Notes under the pieces: model-generated
The model's input: only the letters and a program-made list of their open reading frames with translations
Database searches by the model: none
Told to the model about the DNA's origin: nothing
In this document: positions 62,115-64,000 of the stretch, in pieces
Numbering within the stretch: the first letter of the stretch is position 1
Layout: the number at the start of each line of letters is the position of its first letter
Position numbers and translations under genes: made by a program
From: Pyropia yezoensis
Lineage: Eukaryota; Rhodophyta; Bangiophyceae; Bangiales; Bangiaceae
Reading direction: 5' to 3'
DNA length: 64,000 nucleotides
Assembly: GCA_009829735.1 (NCBI GenBank)
Contig: CM020620.1
Coordinates: 25,580,020 to 25,644,019, forward strand

Positions 62115-63296
62115 CTAGACGTAGTCCTCCCGCGGCACCGCATCCTTCCACGAGTCCATGTCCCCCTGGTCCGCATAGTCCAGCTGCCGGCGGTCGGCTA
62201 CAAACCCTCCATTCCCCTCCCCCGCCCCCAACGTGGTTGCCCACACCACCGTGTCGGCCCCCTGTGCCAGCGGCACAATACCCGGCAGGTCCTTGATCAT
62301 CTCCGTGTTGTCCCCAGTATCGGTGAGGCCAGGGCAGGCGGCATGGTAGGCAACTCCCGGGGGACGGGCGTCGCGGCCGAGGAGGCGAAGGAGCGTTGTC
62401 AGGCCCACTTTGCTTACCGCGTAAGGATCAGCCTTCCAGCCAGCGGCGGTAAGGCCGGCGGCGCCGTCTGCCTCGGCCGCCGACGCCGCATCCTCCATCA
62501 TCTGACTCAGCCTGTCAATTGAGAGGTCGGGGGAGGCGAGAGTGGTGCGCAAAACATCCCCGGGCTGGGCAACGAGGGAGCCCAGGCGAGAGGAGACGGC
62601 CACCACCCGGGAACCGGCGTGGAGGAGCGCCTCCACCGCCCGTACCGTCCGGAGGGCGCCAAAATAGTTCACATTCACCGACTGACGGGTGTCGGAGGGG
62701 CTCCGTCCCATGACGCCCGCATTAAGGACCAGCACGTCCAGCCGCCCGTGCTCTGCCGCAACTCGCCCAGCCCAGGCCGTGATGGACGACGGGTCGGCCA
62801 CGTCCAGGGGCATGTACTTAGCGCGGGGGTTGTCCAGGGAGCCAACGGCAGCCTTGCCTCGCTCCTACCGATGGCGAGTGCGCAGGGTGGAACAGCGGGC
62901 GAGTCAGGAAGAGGGCGGAGGAGAGGGTCAAAAGAGGGCGGTGGCCAGCAAGGAAGGAATGGGCAAACCGGGCGCCGCAGGGACGCAGGGACAGGAGGCA
63001 CCGGGGGAGGACAACAGGCGAGGCAAAGGAGAAGCGACGTGAGGACGCAAGGTGTGAGAAACGCGAGCAGGCGGCCCGGCTGGCACGGAGCCAAAAAAGG
63101 GAGAGAGACTACGGAATAGAGGCGCGCCACCCGGGGTGCGCCCAACCGCTCGCCTCTTTCGCCGTACCTCGTTGCGAGACGTGACCAGCACCGTCGCGTC
63201 GGGGTGGTCGGACAGGAGTCGGCGAGCAACCTCGTAGCCAATGCCCTTGTTGGCCCCCGTCACAGCCATGACGGGTTTCCCGGCGAGGGGGGCCAT
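62115..63296 (-). CDS. carbonyl reductase (CBR1)-like short-chain dehydrogenase, two exons
   Basis: NADPH-dependent SDR reducing carbonyl compounds. Exon 1 is 63296-63168, exon 2 is 62864-62115, joined frame 292 residues. The intron starts GTACGG and ends GTAG, and the join gives VTSRNE-ERGKAAV, the usual sequence after the Rossmann motif. The cofactor site TGANKGIG is at about residues 11-18, LNAGVMG follows, the catalytic Ser lies in VSSRLGS and Tyr/Lys in YAVSK. C-terminal ACPGLTDTGD matches the CBR family. The start ATG at 63296 puts the Rossmann fold right at the N terminus; an upstream extension to 63350 needs a GTG start. Cytosolic by default. The physiological substrate is unknown. 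Confidence 0.9.
62865..63167 (-). other. intron of the SDR gene (303 bp)
   Basis: Donor GTACGG after SRNE, acceptor GTAG before ERGKAA; phase 0. Size and donor are nearly the same as for the allantoinase intron. Confidence 0.87.
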
Positions 63297-64000
63297 GGCA
63301 CCAACTGTAGTCGCAGGGGACGAGCGGGGGGCGACAGCGACAGTTGCCACAGAGTACGGCGTGGAGGCGTGGGAGGTGGGGGGAAGAGGGGTAGGGAAGA
63401 GGCGTGGGGCCGGCTACGACTCAGGCCGGTCGAGTACAACAAGGAGTAACGCCGAGGGGGGCAGGGGTGGAGCTATGTATAGGGGAAGCGGCGGCCCCGT
63501 CCACTCGGGGCGACCCGCGCCCGCCGAGCCGCCCTCCCCGAGGTCATGTAGACGGTCACGGGGCAAACGTGCAAATGAGGGCAGGCGGCCTGGCGATGAT
63601 GGCCTTGCCTCCGGGGCCCCAGAGTCTGTGCTCCTTGCCGACAGGAGGCCGCAAGCAAACAACAGAGCTGGCATTCTATGCACGTCATCGTGGCCCTTCC
63701 ATTGATCCTGAATCTGACAGCTGGTACTTCTCTATTTCAGAATAGGCCCGACATCGAGACAGGTTCATGCAATATTCATCGCCTCTCAACCACTTTTTCA
63801 CCATCTTTTCTTATATTTCCTTCACATCCTCTGCAGATTTACACAGATGTCTGAGTGTCACAGGATCCGAAGCGGGGGGGGGCTCTGCTGCTTGCCGTTG
63901 ACGGCTCATTTCTTCTCGGCCCTCGTCTCCCTCTCGTCCGTGTTGGCAGCATGAGCCCCTCTTCCCCGCCCCTCCCGCCCTCTGCGGGTCTTCTCGTTCT
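63297..64000. other. upstream region of the SDR gene to window end
   Basis: No confirmed gene. An ATG at 63951 on the plus strand opens a short frame (MSPSSPPLPPSAG) that runs out of the window and could be the start of a neighbouring gene; not called. Confidence 0.4.

Noticed and set aside
63297..63350. Longer N terminus for the SDR
   Set aside because: Needs a GTG start; ATG 63296 begins directly before the Rossmann fold.
1..64000. tRNA, rRNA or CRISPR features
   Set aside because: I looked for T-arm-like and spaced-repeat patterns by eye and found none I can support; a dedicated scan could still find a tRNA.

Overview
The window looks like nuclear DNA of a GC-rich, intron-poor photosynthetic eukaryote. 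Evidence: genes for a spliceosomal Sm protein, a mitochondrial Tim8 chaperone, a complex I LYR subunit, GET4, an ER-type allantoinase and a RING-H2 protein; spliced genes with ~300 bp GT-AG introns; long alanine/glycine/proline low-complexity tracts; very long poly-G/poly-C runs; a Ty3/gypsy chromovirus-type element; and an NblB-like (phycobilisome-lyase) HEAT protein. A bangiophyte red alga (Porphyra/Pyropia type) is my best guess, by inference only.

Positions 1-11146 are one retroelement array with a striking structure. Three 363-bp LTRs (34-396, 8251-8613, 10784-11146) are not all in the same orientation. The zinc knuckle and pol run on the plus strand, while the rest of gag runs on the minus strand, and both gag breakpoints carry the same 5-bp sequence CACGT. 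This is the expected product of autointegration, in which the element's own LTR ends attack its own gag and invert one part. Positions 1-396 recur at 10751-11146 (period 10,750 bp), so more than one unit of the circular product seems to be present in tandem. The element also has a long antisense ORF downstream of pol and four short stem-loop repeats. Its pol carries a nonsense codon and a frameshift.

11147-15660 is gene-poor. From 15661 the host genes are: SmB (+); a 1793-residue SANT-domain nuclear protein (+); a tentative membrane protein (-); allantoinase (-, one intron), divergent from a plastid HEAT protein (+); GET4 (+), convergent with NDUFA6 (-); a Tudor-like chromatin protein (-); an ~8-kb stretch (38161-46107) without a convincing gene; a RING-H2 protein (+); a secreted TIMP/NTR-like protein (-), divergent from Tim8 (+); a membrane-anchored purple acid phosphatase (-); an ACHT-like thioredoxin (-), divergent from a mitochondrial adrenodoxin-type ferredoxin (+); an SLC4-family anion transporter (-); and a carbonyl-reductase-like SDR (-, one intron).

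There are no operons. Neighbours are often divergent pairs with 0.5-1.1 kb between start codons. Several reading frames (SmB, ferredoxin, the tentative membrane protein) break exactly at poly-G or poly-C runs, so base-calling errors or real slippage at homopolymers must be considered. A perfect 60-bp palindrome lies at 55840-55899, and the 8-mer TACTGTAC/GTACAGTA recurs six times, always in intergenic DNA.
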